Assembly (NCBI GenBank): GCA_903835655.1
Contig: CAILNT010000121.1
Location: 1-34,345, forward strand
Length of the DNA: 34,345 bases
Source of the DNA: an uncultured Pseudomonadota bacterium
GTDB taxonomy: Bacteria > Pseudomonadota > Gammaproteobacteria > Burkholderiales > Thiobacillaceae
Direction of reading: 5' to 3'
Shown: positions 1-6,190 of the stretch, piece after piece
Position numbering within the stretch: the first letter of the stretch is position 1
Layout: each line of letters begins with the position of its first letter
The notes under the pieces: generated by a model
Seen by the model: only the letters and a program-made list of their open reading frames with translations
What the model was told of the DNA's origin: nothing
Databases searched by the model: none
Translations under genes and position numbers: made by a program

Positions 1-429
1 CCAAACGCCGTGCCGTGGAAGAGGCACGCCTCCAGGCCGAGGCTGCCCGACGCGCCGAAGACGACGCCAAGCTGCGCGCACAGGAAGAAACCCGCCGCCT
101 CGCCCAGGAAGAAGCCAAACGCCGTGCCGTGGAAGAGGCACGCCTCCAGGCCGAGGCTGCCCGACGCGCCGAAGACGACGCCAAGCTGCGCGCACAGGAA
201 GAAACCCGCCGCCTCGCCCAGGAGGAAGCCAAACGCCGCGCCGAGGAGGAGGCACGCCTCCAGGCCGAGGCTGCCCGACGCGCCGAGGACGACGCCAAGC
301 TGCGCGCGCAGGAAGAAACCCGCCTCGCCCAGGAAGAAGCCAAACGCCGCGCCGAGGAGGAGGCACGCCTCCAGGCCGAGGCCGCCCGACGCGCCGAAGA
401 CGACGCCAAGCTGCGCGCGCAGGAAGTAG
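1..429 (+). repeat. Tandem 114-bp (38-codon) repeats
   Basis: Units begin at 1, 115, 229 and 340, with spacings of 114, 114, 111 and 90 bp, and a decayed unit starts at 430. The third unit lost one Arg codon and the fourth lost eight codons, both in frame. Near identity at DNA level, including silent positions, shows recent expansion by unequal recombination or slippage. The array probably continues to the left of the window. Confidence 0.9.
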
Positions 430-686
430 CCAAACGCCGCGCCGAGGAAGCGACGCACCTCCAGGCCGAGGCCGATGCCACACTGATCGCACCCGTGGCC
501 ATGGTGGGAGAACGTGGAACCAAGCCAGCCAGCCAGCCAAACTCGAACGCGTCGCAGCCCAGGAAACCCTGGCTGCGTCCGTGGAAAAACCGAAGAACGC
601 CATGCTCGTGCCGGCCATCGTCGGCGGGGTCATCATCGTGGCTGCCGTGGGCTGGCTCGCGTTCAAACCGGAGGGACAACATGTAG
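3..686 (+). CDS. Partial repetitive coiled-coil protein, upstream frame (5' end outside window)
   Basis: The frame is open from the left edge, so the gene starts outside the window. It encodes almost perfect tandem copies of a 38-residue Ala/Glu/Arg-rich unit (starting KRRAVEEARLQAEAARRAED), predicted to be one long charged coiled coil. After about residue 150 the unit ends and the sequence becomes TLIAPVAMVGERGTKPASQP. It then loses coding character (Ser/Arg/Trp-rich, ending at TAG 684-686), while the overlapping +2 frame becomes the plausible protein with a membrane helix. The switch falls on an (AGCC)4 tract at 523-538; one more copy would fuse the frames as ...KPASQPAKLERVAAQETLAA... I therefore read this as the first half of a single gene that is frameshifted in this sequence, by phase variation or by error. 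A neighbouring PP2C phosphatase suggests the missing N terminus could be a Ser/Thr kinase domain, but that is inference. Confidence 0.6.
   Translation, partial: KRRAVEEARLQAEAARRAEDDAKLRAQEETRRLAQEEAKRRAVEEARLQAEAARRAEDDAKLRAQEETRRLAQEEAKRRAEEEARLQAEAARRAEDDAKLRAQEETRLAQEEAKRRAEEEARLQAEAARRAEDDAKLRAQEVAKRRAEEATHLQAEADATLIAPVAMVGERGTKPASQPNSNASQPRKPWLRPWKNRRTPCSCRPSSAGSSSWLPWAGSRSNRRDNM
523..538 (+). repeat. (AGCC)4 tetranucleotide tract at frame junction
   Basis: Four tandem AGCC copies lie exactly where the upstream coding frame must move to the downstream one. Adding one unit (5 copies) or removing two (2 copies) makes one continuous frame from the 38-residue repeats into the membrane helix. 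The tract is short for a contingency locus, so an assembly or sequencing error is an equally possible explanation. Confidence 0.7.
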
Positions 687-1558
687 CGCCTGCGCCGACT
701 CCGGGCGCGGCACTGACCTCACCCGAACCATCCAGGCCTGACACAGACACCTCGACTGCTCAACGACAAGCCGACCAGACCAAGGCAGCCAGCCAGGATG
801 CGGAGTTGCTCCGTCAGCAAGCGGACCAAGTGGCGAAGAGCAAATCCCTGGATGCCAAAAAAGCACTTGAGGATGCCAAGAAGTTGACCGACCTGAAGGC
901 GCGCGAAACCGCCATGAAGGCTGCCAAGGATGATGCACGCCAGGCGGAGGAAGCGCGCCAAGCTGCCGACGCTGCCCAAGTCAAAGCCAAGGCCGCGGCC
1001 AAAGCGGAAGCCGACGCCGCCGCCAAGGCCAAAGCCGAAGCCATGGCAAAAGCCAGGAACGAAGCCGAAGCCGCCGCCAAGGCCAGGAGTGACGCGGAGG
1101 CCAAGGCCAGCGCCGAAGCGGCGAACCGAGCCAGCGCGGACGCCGCTGCCAAGGCCAAAGCCAAGTCCGATGCAGCGACGAAAGCCAGGAACGAAGCCGA
1201 AGCGGCGGCCAAGGCCAGGAGCGATGCGGATGCCAAGGCCAGCGCCGAAGCAGCGAGCCGAGCCAGCGCTGACGCCGCCGCCAAGGCGAAGGCCAGGGCC
1301 GAACCCCCCACCGTCAAGACGCCTGTCACCCCGAGTGCGCTCTTTCAGCAAGCGCAGGTACTCGAGCAGTCCAGCATGCGCGAAGCGGTCAAGCGTTACG
1401 AAGAGGCCGGGAACGCGGGTTACGGCCCGGCATCCAAGCGCCTGGGTGAAATCTATGTAGCCGGCGCGGGTAACGTCGGACGCGACTACGTCAAATCCGT
1501 CAAGTGGTACGGCAGGGCAAGGGATCAGGGCATGGACGTCGGCAGTGCGGGCAAATAA
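581..1558 (+). CDS. TolA-like membrane-anchored coiled-coil protein with C-terminal Sel1-like repeat (second half of frameshifted gene)
   Basis: The first codon used here is GTG at 581; ATG at 602 is an alternative, but the frame is open further upstream and probably continues the preceding coding region. A hydrophobic segment (about residues 8-28, AMLVPAIVGGVIIVAAVGWL) is a single membrane helix. It is followed by a Pro/Thr/Ala linker and about 170 residues of Ala/Lys/Glu coiled coil resembling TolA domain II, including two copies of a 44-residue unit. The last 70 residues (ALFQQAQVLEQSS... to the end) form a Sel1/TPR-like repeat with the pattern AVKRYEEAGNAGYGPASKRL. A very similar Sel1 end is present in the next gene, so the two may be paralogues or partners. 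The topology, with a cytoplasmic coiled coil before the helix and a periplasmic coiled coil after it, is inferred. The specific function is unknown. Confidence 0.65.
   Translation: MEKPKNAMLVPAIVGGVIIVAAVGWLAFKPEGQHVAPAPTPGAALTSPEPSRPDTDTSTAQRQADQTKAASQDAELLRQQADQVAKSKSLDAKKALEDAKKLTDLKARETAMKAAKDDARQAEEARQAADAAQVKAKAAAKAEADAAAKAKAEAMAKARNEAEAAAKARSDAEAKASAEAANRASADAAAKAKAKSDAATKARNEAEAAAKARSDADAKASAEAASRASADAAAKAKARAEPPTVKTPVTPSALFQQAQVLEQSSMREAVKRYEEAGNAGYGPASKRLGEIYVAGAGNVGRDYVKSVKWYGRARDQGMDVGSAGK
1051..1314 (+). repeat. Two-copy 132-bp direct repeat inside the coiled-coil region
   Basis: AGCCAGGAACGAAGCC recurs at about 1051 and 1183, which is 132 bp or 44 codons apart. The encoded units share KARNEAEAAAKARSDA and KASAEAA followed by RASADAAAKAKA. 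The repeat is in frame and keeps the heptad-like Ala/Lys/Glu pattern. Confidence 0.75.
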
Positions 1559-1574
1559 GAAGGGAGGATCGGGC

Positions 1575-2405
1575 ATGGCCAAGGGCTCGTTAATGAACAA
1601 GGTGGCCGATTATGGGTGTGCTGGTGGGAAGCGAGGCAAGGTGCCGGTCGCGCCGCATGGCCTTACCCTGCAAGCGATCCGCAACGCCGCAGTGTGCCTG
1701 TCAGTGTGGCCAGAACGTTCGAGTCATTCGTCAACGAGCCCCAATGGCGCAGCGTACTTGAACCCTCATTCCAGGGAACAGGGTCGCCGTCTTGTCAGGT
1801 ACTTGTTACTGGGCCTGACCCTGTTCGCACCAGCGTGGGGAGTCGCGGCGCCCGCCGGGCCGCAGGTCGCCGGTTCGCGCCCGGATTCCGTTTCCGGCGT
1901 TACGGTCGAGCCCACCAGGCTGGGGAAGGCCGCCGTGATGGTTCCCGCTCCTGGCCAAAGGAATCCCGCAAGCCGGCAAGCCGGCAAACACAAGGAAGTG
2001 GGCCCATTCAAAGCCAAGACCACCAGTGCCGTCGCTGGAGCACACCCGGAAGACCCGCGAACCCATGGGACAGCCTCACCTTGCGCTCCTGCTGTGCCGG
2101 CGAAAATCAATCAAGGCGATCCGTGTTGCCGACGCGGGGCGGCCTTGCCGGAGGTCGCGATCAATCCCAACCTGTCCACGATCATGCGCCAGGCGAAAAC
2201 CATGGAAAGCAGGGGCAGGTATTGCGCGGCGACCCGCCTGTATCAAATCGCGGGGAACAACGGGCATGGCCCCGCGTCCCTGCGCCTGGCGGAACTGTAC
2301 ATGTCGGGCAGGAACGACCTCAGACGCGACTACGTCGAAGCCATCCGCTGGTATAACAAGGCACGGGAGCAGGGCATGTCGATCCCGGAAAAGGAAAAAC
2401 GATGA
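1575..2405 (+). CDS. Sel1-like repeat protein, probably exported
   Basis: ATG 1575 is chosen because GGGAGGA (1562-1568) lies seven bases ahead; an earlier in-frame ATG at 1545 has no such site and overlaps the previous gene. The protein has 276 residues. A hydrophobic segment (LVRYLLLGLTLFAPAWGVAA) lies about 75 residues from this start and looks like a signal peptide or membrane helix, so a later non-ATG start is possible. The middle is low-complexity Pro/Ala/Gly. The C-terminal 75 residues (STIMRQAKTMESRGRYCAAT... EKEKR) form a Sel1/TPR-like module very similar to that of the preceding gene (RRDYVEAIRWYNKAREQGM versus GRDYVKSVKWYGRARDQGM). The stop codon overlaps the start of the phosphatase gene (ATGA), which indicates translational coupling. 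The function is unknown; a partner in the same signalling locus is plausible. Confidence 0.6.
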   Translation: MAKGSLMNKVADYGCAGGKRGKVPVAPHGLTLQAIRNAAVCLSVWPERSSHSSTSPNGAAYLNPHSREQGRRLVRYLLLGLTLFAPAWGVAAPAGPQVAGSRPDSVSGVTVEPTRLGKAAVMVPAPGQRNPASRQAGKHKEVGPFKAKTTSAVAGAHPEDPRTHGTASPCAPAVPAKINQGDPCCRRGAALPEVAINPNLSTIMRQAKTMESRGRYCAATRLYQIAGNNGHGPASLRLAELYMSGRNDLRRDYVEAIRWYNKAREQGMSIPEKEKR

Positions 2406-3247
2406 AAGGAGTGACGAAATTGCCCCCGAACAAACCTCGCTTCGAGATAGTCTCGCTGTCCGACCCCGGGATGATTCGCCATCTCAACGAAGACGCGGTA
2501 TTCGACGACCCGGTCCTCGGTCTGGCGATACTGGCCGACGGCATGGGCGGATACAGCACGGGCGAAGTGGCCAGTGCGCTCGCCATCGAGACCGTGAGCA
2601 AAGCCATGCTGGAAAGCATCCCCGGCCTGTATGCCCTGCCCGCGGACGAATCGGCCAAGGCATTGCGCGAGGATCTCACCTTCGCCATCGAACGCGCCAA
2701 TGCTGCCATCTGGAATGAGTCGAAGCGGGAGTCCGATGCCGACACCATGGGCAGCACCATCGTCGTCGCCGTATTTCTGGGGGAACAGATCACCATCGCG
2801 CACGTCGGCGATTCACGTCTCTACCGATACCGATCCGGGGAATTGGCCCAGATTACCCGTGACCACTCCTGGCTTCAGGAACAGTTGGACCTAGGCGTGA
2901 TCACCCCCGAAAACGCCAAGGACTCGCGCTTCAAGAACCTGGTCACGCGCGGCCTGGGGATCGAGCACGAGGTCGAAGTCGAGATTCACGATTACCCGGT
3001 TCTGGCTGACGACATCTTCCTGATCTGTTCGGATGGACTCACCGACATGGTCGAGGCCCACGTACTGGCACGCATCCTCAGTGAGCGTGTCCAGGATCTT
3101 CCCCAGGCCGCCAGCGAGATGGTGCAACAGGCCAATACGAACGGGGGCCGGGATAACGTCTCCGTCATCCTGATTCGCAAATCCGCACCCGCCAACGGGT
3201 GGCTGAGAAACCTGGGCAACAAGCTGGGATTTCAGAAGCCGGTTTGA
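2402..3247 (+). CDS. PP2C-family (PPM) serine/threonine protein phosphatase
   Basis: The protein has 281 residues and is a complete single-domain PPM phosphatase, expected to remove phosphate from Ser/Thr residues in a metal-dependent way. Metal-ligand motifs are all present: NED (29-31), ADGMGG with Asp46, CSDGLTDM with Asp211, and GGRDNVSVIL with Asp251. GDSR at 136-139 is another family motif. There is no signal peptide or membrane segment, so it is cytoplasmic. It overlaps the preceding Sel1 gene by four bases and probably lies in one operon with both upstream genes. Bacterial PP2C phosphatases of this type usually oppose a Hanks-type kinase encoded next door; here that kinase would have to lie left of the window or be the N-terminal part of the first gene. 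Confidence 0.93.
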   Translation: MKGVTKLPPNKPRFEIVSLSDPGMIRHLNEDAVFDDPVLGLAILADGMGGYSTGEVASALAIETVSKAMLESIPGLYALPADESAKALREDLTFAIERANAAIWNESKRESDADTMGSTIVVAVFLGEQITIAHVGDSRLYRYRSGELAQITRDHSWLQEQLDLGVITPENAKDSRFKNLVTRGLGIEHEVEVEIHDYPVLADDIFLICSDGLTDMVEAHVLARILSERVQDLPQAASEMVQQANTNGGRDNVSVILIRKSAPANGWLRNLGNKLGFQKPV

Positions 3248-3281
3248 AGTACGAGTCGGCGGAAGCAACGCGGGGTACAAG

Positions 3282-3554
3282 ATGAAACCGTGGGGCTTGC
3301 TGACCTTGTTGTCGCTCTCCGCCTGGGGCGCGGTGGATATCAACACCGCTACCTTGTCCGAACTCGAAGCGGTGAAGGGCATCGGCCCGGAGAAGGCGCG
3401 GGCCATCGTCGCCTACCGCCAGCGGCACGGCCCCTTCAAGCGACTCGGGGCGCTGACTCGGGTCAGAGGTTTCGGCCAGGCCAGCGTGGCGAAGTTGCGG
3501 GGGAAATTGACGGTGGAGGAACGCGGCGGGCAGGCCGATCCCGTATCGAGGTAG
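3282..3554 (+). CDS. ComEA-like helix-hairpin-helix DNA-binding protein
   Basis: This is a short protein of 90 residues. Residues 1-17 (MKPWGLLTLLSLSAWGA) form a signal peptide. The rest is a (HhH)2 domain of ComEA type: VDINTATLSELEAVKGIG followed by a second hairpin LGALTRVRGFGQASVAKL. Homologues bind DNA in the periplasm and help pull in transforming DNA, although many short stand-alone versions in betaproteobacteria have no proven role. It lacks the long linker of Gram-positive ComEA. It stands alone between the phosphatase and gmk, with no clear ribosome binding site visible. Confidence 0.85.
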   Translation: MKPWGLLTLLSLSAWGAVDINTATLSELEAVKGIGPEKARAIVAYRQRHGPFKRLGALTRVRGFGQASVAKLRGKLTVEERGGQADPVSR

Positions 3555-3657
3555 GCCAACCCGGGACGGGGCCCTCACAATTGGCGACGCTGCGGGAGGC
3601 TGTGGCAAAATCCGCCGGCACCGCGGTCCACGCGGTGCCCCCATCCGGAGAATACTC

Positions 3658-4269
3658 ATGCCAGGCACCCTGTTCATCGTCTCCGCACCCTCCGGGGCCG
3701 GGAAATCCAGTCTGATCAAGGCATGGCTGGAGCGCGATGCGGCGATACGCCTTTCCATCTCCTACACCACGCGAGCACCCCGCCCAGGGGAAATCGATGG
3801 CATGCATTACCACTTCGTCGGCCGCGAGGAATTTCAGGAACGCCAGGGGCGGGGAGAGTTTCTCGAGAGCGCCGAGGTCTACGGCAACAACTACGCCACT
3901 TCACAACCGTGGATCGAGGCCGAGCGCGCCGGCGGCCGCGACATCCTGCTGGAAATCGACTGGCAGGGTGCGGCCCAGGTGCGTCGCCTGGTGCCCGATG
4001 CCATTTCCATCTTCATCCTGCCGCCATCCATCGAGGAACTGCACCGCCGTCTGCAAGGCCGAGGCAGCGACAGCGAGGAAGTGGTCGCGCGGCGCATGGC
4101 CGCCGCACGCGAAGACATCGCCCAGTGCCTGGCATTCGACTACCTGGTGGTCAACGACCGGTTCGCGGACGCGCTGGAAGACCTCGTGGCTATCGCCCGT
4201 GCCAGGCGCTCCAGCATACAGACCCAGGAGGACCGCCTCGCTGGCCTGCTGCTGGCCTTGTCGCACTGA
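3658..4269 (+). CDS. gmk: Guanylate kinase
   Basis: Guanylate kinase phosphorylates GMP (and dGMP) to GDP with ATP in the cytoplasm, an essential step of purine nucleotide synthesis. The protein has 203 residues, the normal length. The Walker A loop SAPSGAGKSS lies at residues 9-18. The GMP-binding region ISYTTRAPRPGEIDGMHYHF, the Glu in the EFLESAEVYGNNYATS segment and the LLEIDWQGAAQVR motif are all intact. The ATG at 3658 gives the canonical N terminus MPGTLFIVSAPSG. It is not in an obvious operon, since the next gene runs convergently. Confidence 0.97.
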   Translation: MPGTLFIVSAPSGAGKSSLIKAWLERDAAIRLSISYTTRAPRPGEIDGMHYHFVGREEFQERQGRGEFLESAEVYGNNYATSQPWIEAERAGGRDILLEIDWQGAAQVRRLVPDAISIFILPPSIEELHRRLQGRGSDSEEVVARRMAAAREDIAQCLAFDYLVVNDRFADALEDLVAIARARRSSIQTQEDRLAGLLLALSH

Positions 4270-4302
4270 AGCACCCGTGGATACACGCCATTGCCGGTAG
4301 GC

Positions 4303-5190
4303 TCAGTTGGGCAAACCCTTGGGCTTTTTCCTGAGCTGATCTTCCGCGCTGTCCGGCTTCGCCGGAACCGGCAAGGAGGCCGCGGGAACCGTGGCCGGAG
4401 CTGCGGCGGGCGGGACCGGTGCCACGGCGGCGGGCGTGGCCACGATGGGTTGTGCCGCGACGGGTTGCACTACAATCGGTTGCACTGGGGCGGGTTGCAC
4501 CGCGACCGGTTGCATGACGGCCGCTTGCACGGCGGGCTGGACGATGGCGGGCATGGGATAGGAAATCACCTTGGGCTTTTCCTCGACGGCCTTCTTCACG
4601 GGCAGCCCGTCCGGACCCAGTCTGATGCCCTCGATCAGCAAGTTGATGCTCACCTCGTTGCCAACGGGTCCATTGATGCCGTATTTGGCGATGCCGAAAT
4701 CGGCGCGGTTGATGCGGGTGCTGGCCTTGAAACCGGCGCGCACGCCACCCCATGGGTCGGCACCGATGCCCAGGATCTGGTAGTCGAGTGTGACTGGCCG
4801 GGTGACACCGTGCAGGGTGAGTTGACCGGTCATCAGGCCGGTTTCCGATGAGGCTGGAGAGACGCCGGTGGAGACGAATTTCATCTCCGGGTAATTGTGG
4901 GCATCGAGAAATTCGTCGGAGAGCAGATGTGCGTCGCGTCGCAGATGGCTGGAGTTCAGACTGTAGATGCTGATCGTTGCCTCCACCGAGGACTTGGCGA
5001 GATTGGCAGTATCGAGCATGACCTTGCCCTTCATGTCATGGAAAGTGCCGCTGGTGCGAGCCACCACATGGCGTATCTCCCAGTTGGCGAAGCTGTGGGT
5101 GTTGTCGATGCTGAAGGTTTCGACCTCGGCGTTCGCGGCCGTGGCGAAGGCGAGCATGGCAAGGATTGCGGCTAGTGCGGTCTGTTTCAC
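4303..5190 (-). CDS. YceI-family periplasmic protein with Pro/Gln/Val-rich C-terminal tail
   Basis: The protein has 295 residues. Residues 1-21 are a signal peptide (MKQTALAAILAMLAFATAANA). Residues 22-190 form a YceI domain, a lipocalin-like barrel that binds long isoprenoid or other hydrophobic ligands: FSIDNTHSFANWEIRHV, GQLTLHGVTRPVTLDY, and RINRADFGIAKYG near the end. After the domain comes a long tail of about 100 residues made of repeated QP-x-x-V/A units, then a Lys-rich end (KKPKGLPN). The tail is not part of the family fold and may span or interact with the envelope. It is transcribed away from holC; an extended -10 (TGCTATAAA) lies 35 bases ahead of the start. The ligand is unknown. 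Confidence 0.9.
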   Translation of the reverse strand: MKQTALAAILAMLAFATAANAEVETFSIDNTHSFANWEIRHVVARTSGTFHDMKGKVMLDTANLAKSSVEATISIYSLNSSHLRRDAHLLSDEFLDAHNYPEMKFVSTGVSPASSETGLMTGQLTLHGVTRPVTLDYQILGIGADPWGGVRAGFKASTRINRADFGIAKYGINGPVGNEVSINLLIEGIRLGPDGLPVKKAVEEKPKVISYPMPAIVQPAVQAAVMQPVAVQPAPVQPIVVQPVAAQPIVATPAAVAPVPPAAAPATVPAASLPVPAKPDSAEDQLRKKPKGLPN

Positions 5191-5224
5191 GGGATTCCTT
5201 TAGATGAAGTGCTGCGCGGTTGGC

Positions 5225-5233
5225 TTTATAGCA
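5225..5233 (-). promoter_or_regulatory. Possible extended -10 promoter for the YceI-family gene
   Basis: The minus strand reads TGCTATAAA, matching an extended -10 (TGn followed by TATAAT-like), about 35 bases upstream of the start codon. No good -35 is seen, as expected for extended -10 promoters. Confidence 0.35.
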
Positions 5234-5332
5234 CCCCGGCCGATCCCGGGGCCCAGGATCGAGCGGCTCGACCCGTCAGCACCATCCCCGTGCTAACCTT
5301 GGCGCATACGCATACGCCCATGCGGCGAACCC

Positions 5333-5761
5333 ATGACTCATATCGACTTTTATTTCAACGCACCCGACAAGGTCGAGGTGGCGCGCAAGCTCGCGACCAA
5401 AGCCTTCAGGGCCGGATTGAATGTGCTGGTCTATCCGCGCGATGCGGCCCAGGCACGGGAACTCGACGCGATGTTCTGGAGTGCGCAGCCCTTGTCCTTC
5501 CTGCCGCACGTGGTCTGCGGCCATCCGCTCGCCAGACAGACGCCCGTCCTGATCGGCCACGACCCGGATGAACTGGGAAGCACCGATGTGCTGATCTGCC
5601 TGGCCGAGGAAGCGCCCGGGTTCCTCGATCGCTTCGGACGACTGCTGGAGGTCGTCAGCGGCGACGCGAACGACCGCGAACGCGCGCGCCAACACTTCCG
5701 CAGCTTCAAACAGCGCGGCTACCCGCTGGACACCCACGACCTGGCCACGAACCATGACTGA
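5333..5761 (+). CDS. holC: DNA polymerase III chi subunit
   Basis: HolC (142 residues) is part of the clamp-loader complex; chi binds single-stranded DNA binding protein and, through psi, the loader. The N terminus MTHIDFYFNAPDKVEVARKL and the motif VYPRDAAQARELDAMFWS match the chi family, as do FLPHVV and the later TPVLIG...DVLICLAEEAP. The length is typical. It overlaps the following small gene by eight bases (ATGACTGA region), so the two are co-translated, and valS follows. The holC/valS pairing is common in proteobacteria. Confidence 0.92.
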   Translation: MTHIDFYFNAPDKVEVARKLATKAFRAGLNVLVYPRDAAQARELDAMFWSAQPLSFLPHVVCGHPLARQTPVLIGHDPDELGSTDVLICLAEEAPGFLDRFGRLLEVVSGDANDRERARQHFRSFKQRGYPLDTHDLATNHD

Positions 5762-6122
5762 AAGTAGCGATCTCTTCGGCAAGATCGACGCCCTGTTCGA
5801 AAAACGCGCGCCCGACGTGCTCCAGGACAAGAGCCTGGAACACGAGGATTTCCCGGTGCTGACCGAGGTGGTCGCGGCACACGCGGAAGCCCCCCCCGGG
5901 GCACAGGCGGCCGAGCAGCGCGCGCAGGGCGGCGAGCGCCGCGTGGGCGAGCGCCGCCGCGCCGCCGCCGTGCCGCCGGCTGCCGCCACGGACTTCGGGC
6001 CTCTGCTGACGGCGGTGGAACAACGCCTCTCCGACTTGTTCATCCGCCAACAACTGCGACTGGAAGAAGCTGTGCGCCGGGCGATCCGGGACGAACTGGC
6101 AAAGGCGGGCAAGCCCTTATAA
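5754..6122 (+). CDS. Hypothetical protein between holC and valS
   Basis: The protein has 122 residues and begins inside the last codons of holC. Residues 1-45 ([20 protein letters not shown]...) are acidic and helical. The middle is an Ala/Arg/Gly low-complexity stretch ([20 protein letters not shown]). The last 45 residues form an amphipathic helix ([20 protein letters not shown]). No catalytic motif or membrane segment is visible. Small proteins of similar layout occupy this place in other betaproteobacteria, which supports a real gene. The function is unknown. Confidence 0.8.
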   Translation: MTESSDLFGKIDALFEKRAPDVLQDKSLEHEDFPVLTEVVAAHAEAPPGAQAAEQRAQGGERRVGERRRAAAVPPAAATDFGPLLTAVEQRLSDLFIRQQLRLEEAVRRAIRDELAKAGKPL

Positions 6123-6123
6123 T
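6096..6123 (+). promoter_or_regulatory. Sigma-70-type promoter for valS
   Basis: There is a perfect TATAAT at 6118-6123, with CTGGCA (4 of 6 to TTGACA) at 6096-6101 and a 16-base spacer. It overlaps the end of the preceding gene. Transcription would start near 6130, so valS must start at 6143, 6170 or 6191. Confidence 0.6.
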
Positions 6124-6190
6124 TCGGGGCTCGACTCACCCTATGCAGGCGCGCCTGGAGCGGCGGCGCATGCGCCTACCCGGACGCCCC

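Noticed and set aside
719-1600. Long minus-strand open frame opposite the coiled-coil gene
   Set aside because: Its Gly/Phe/Arg-rich composition is the antisense of Ala/Lys codons; it is a shadow.
3555-3657. Promoter for gmk (TTGGCG and CAAAAT)
   Set aside because: The spacer is about 19 bases and both boxes are weak, so it is not reported as a feature.
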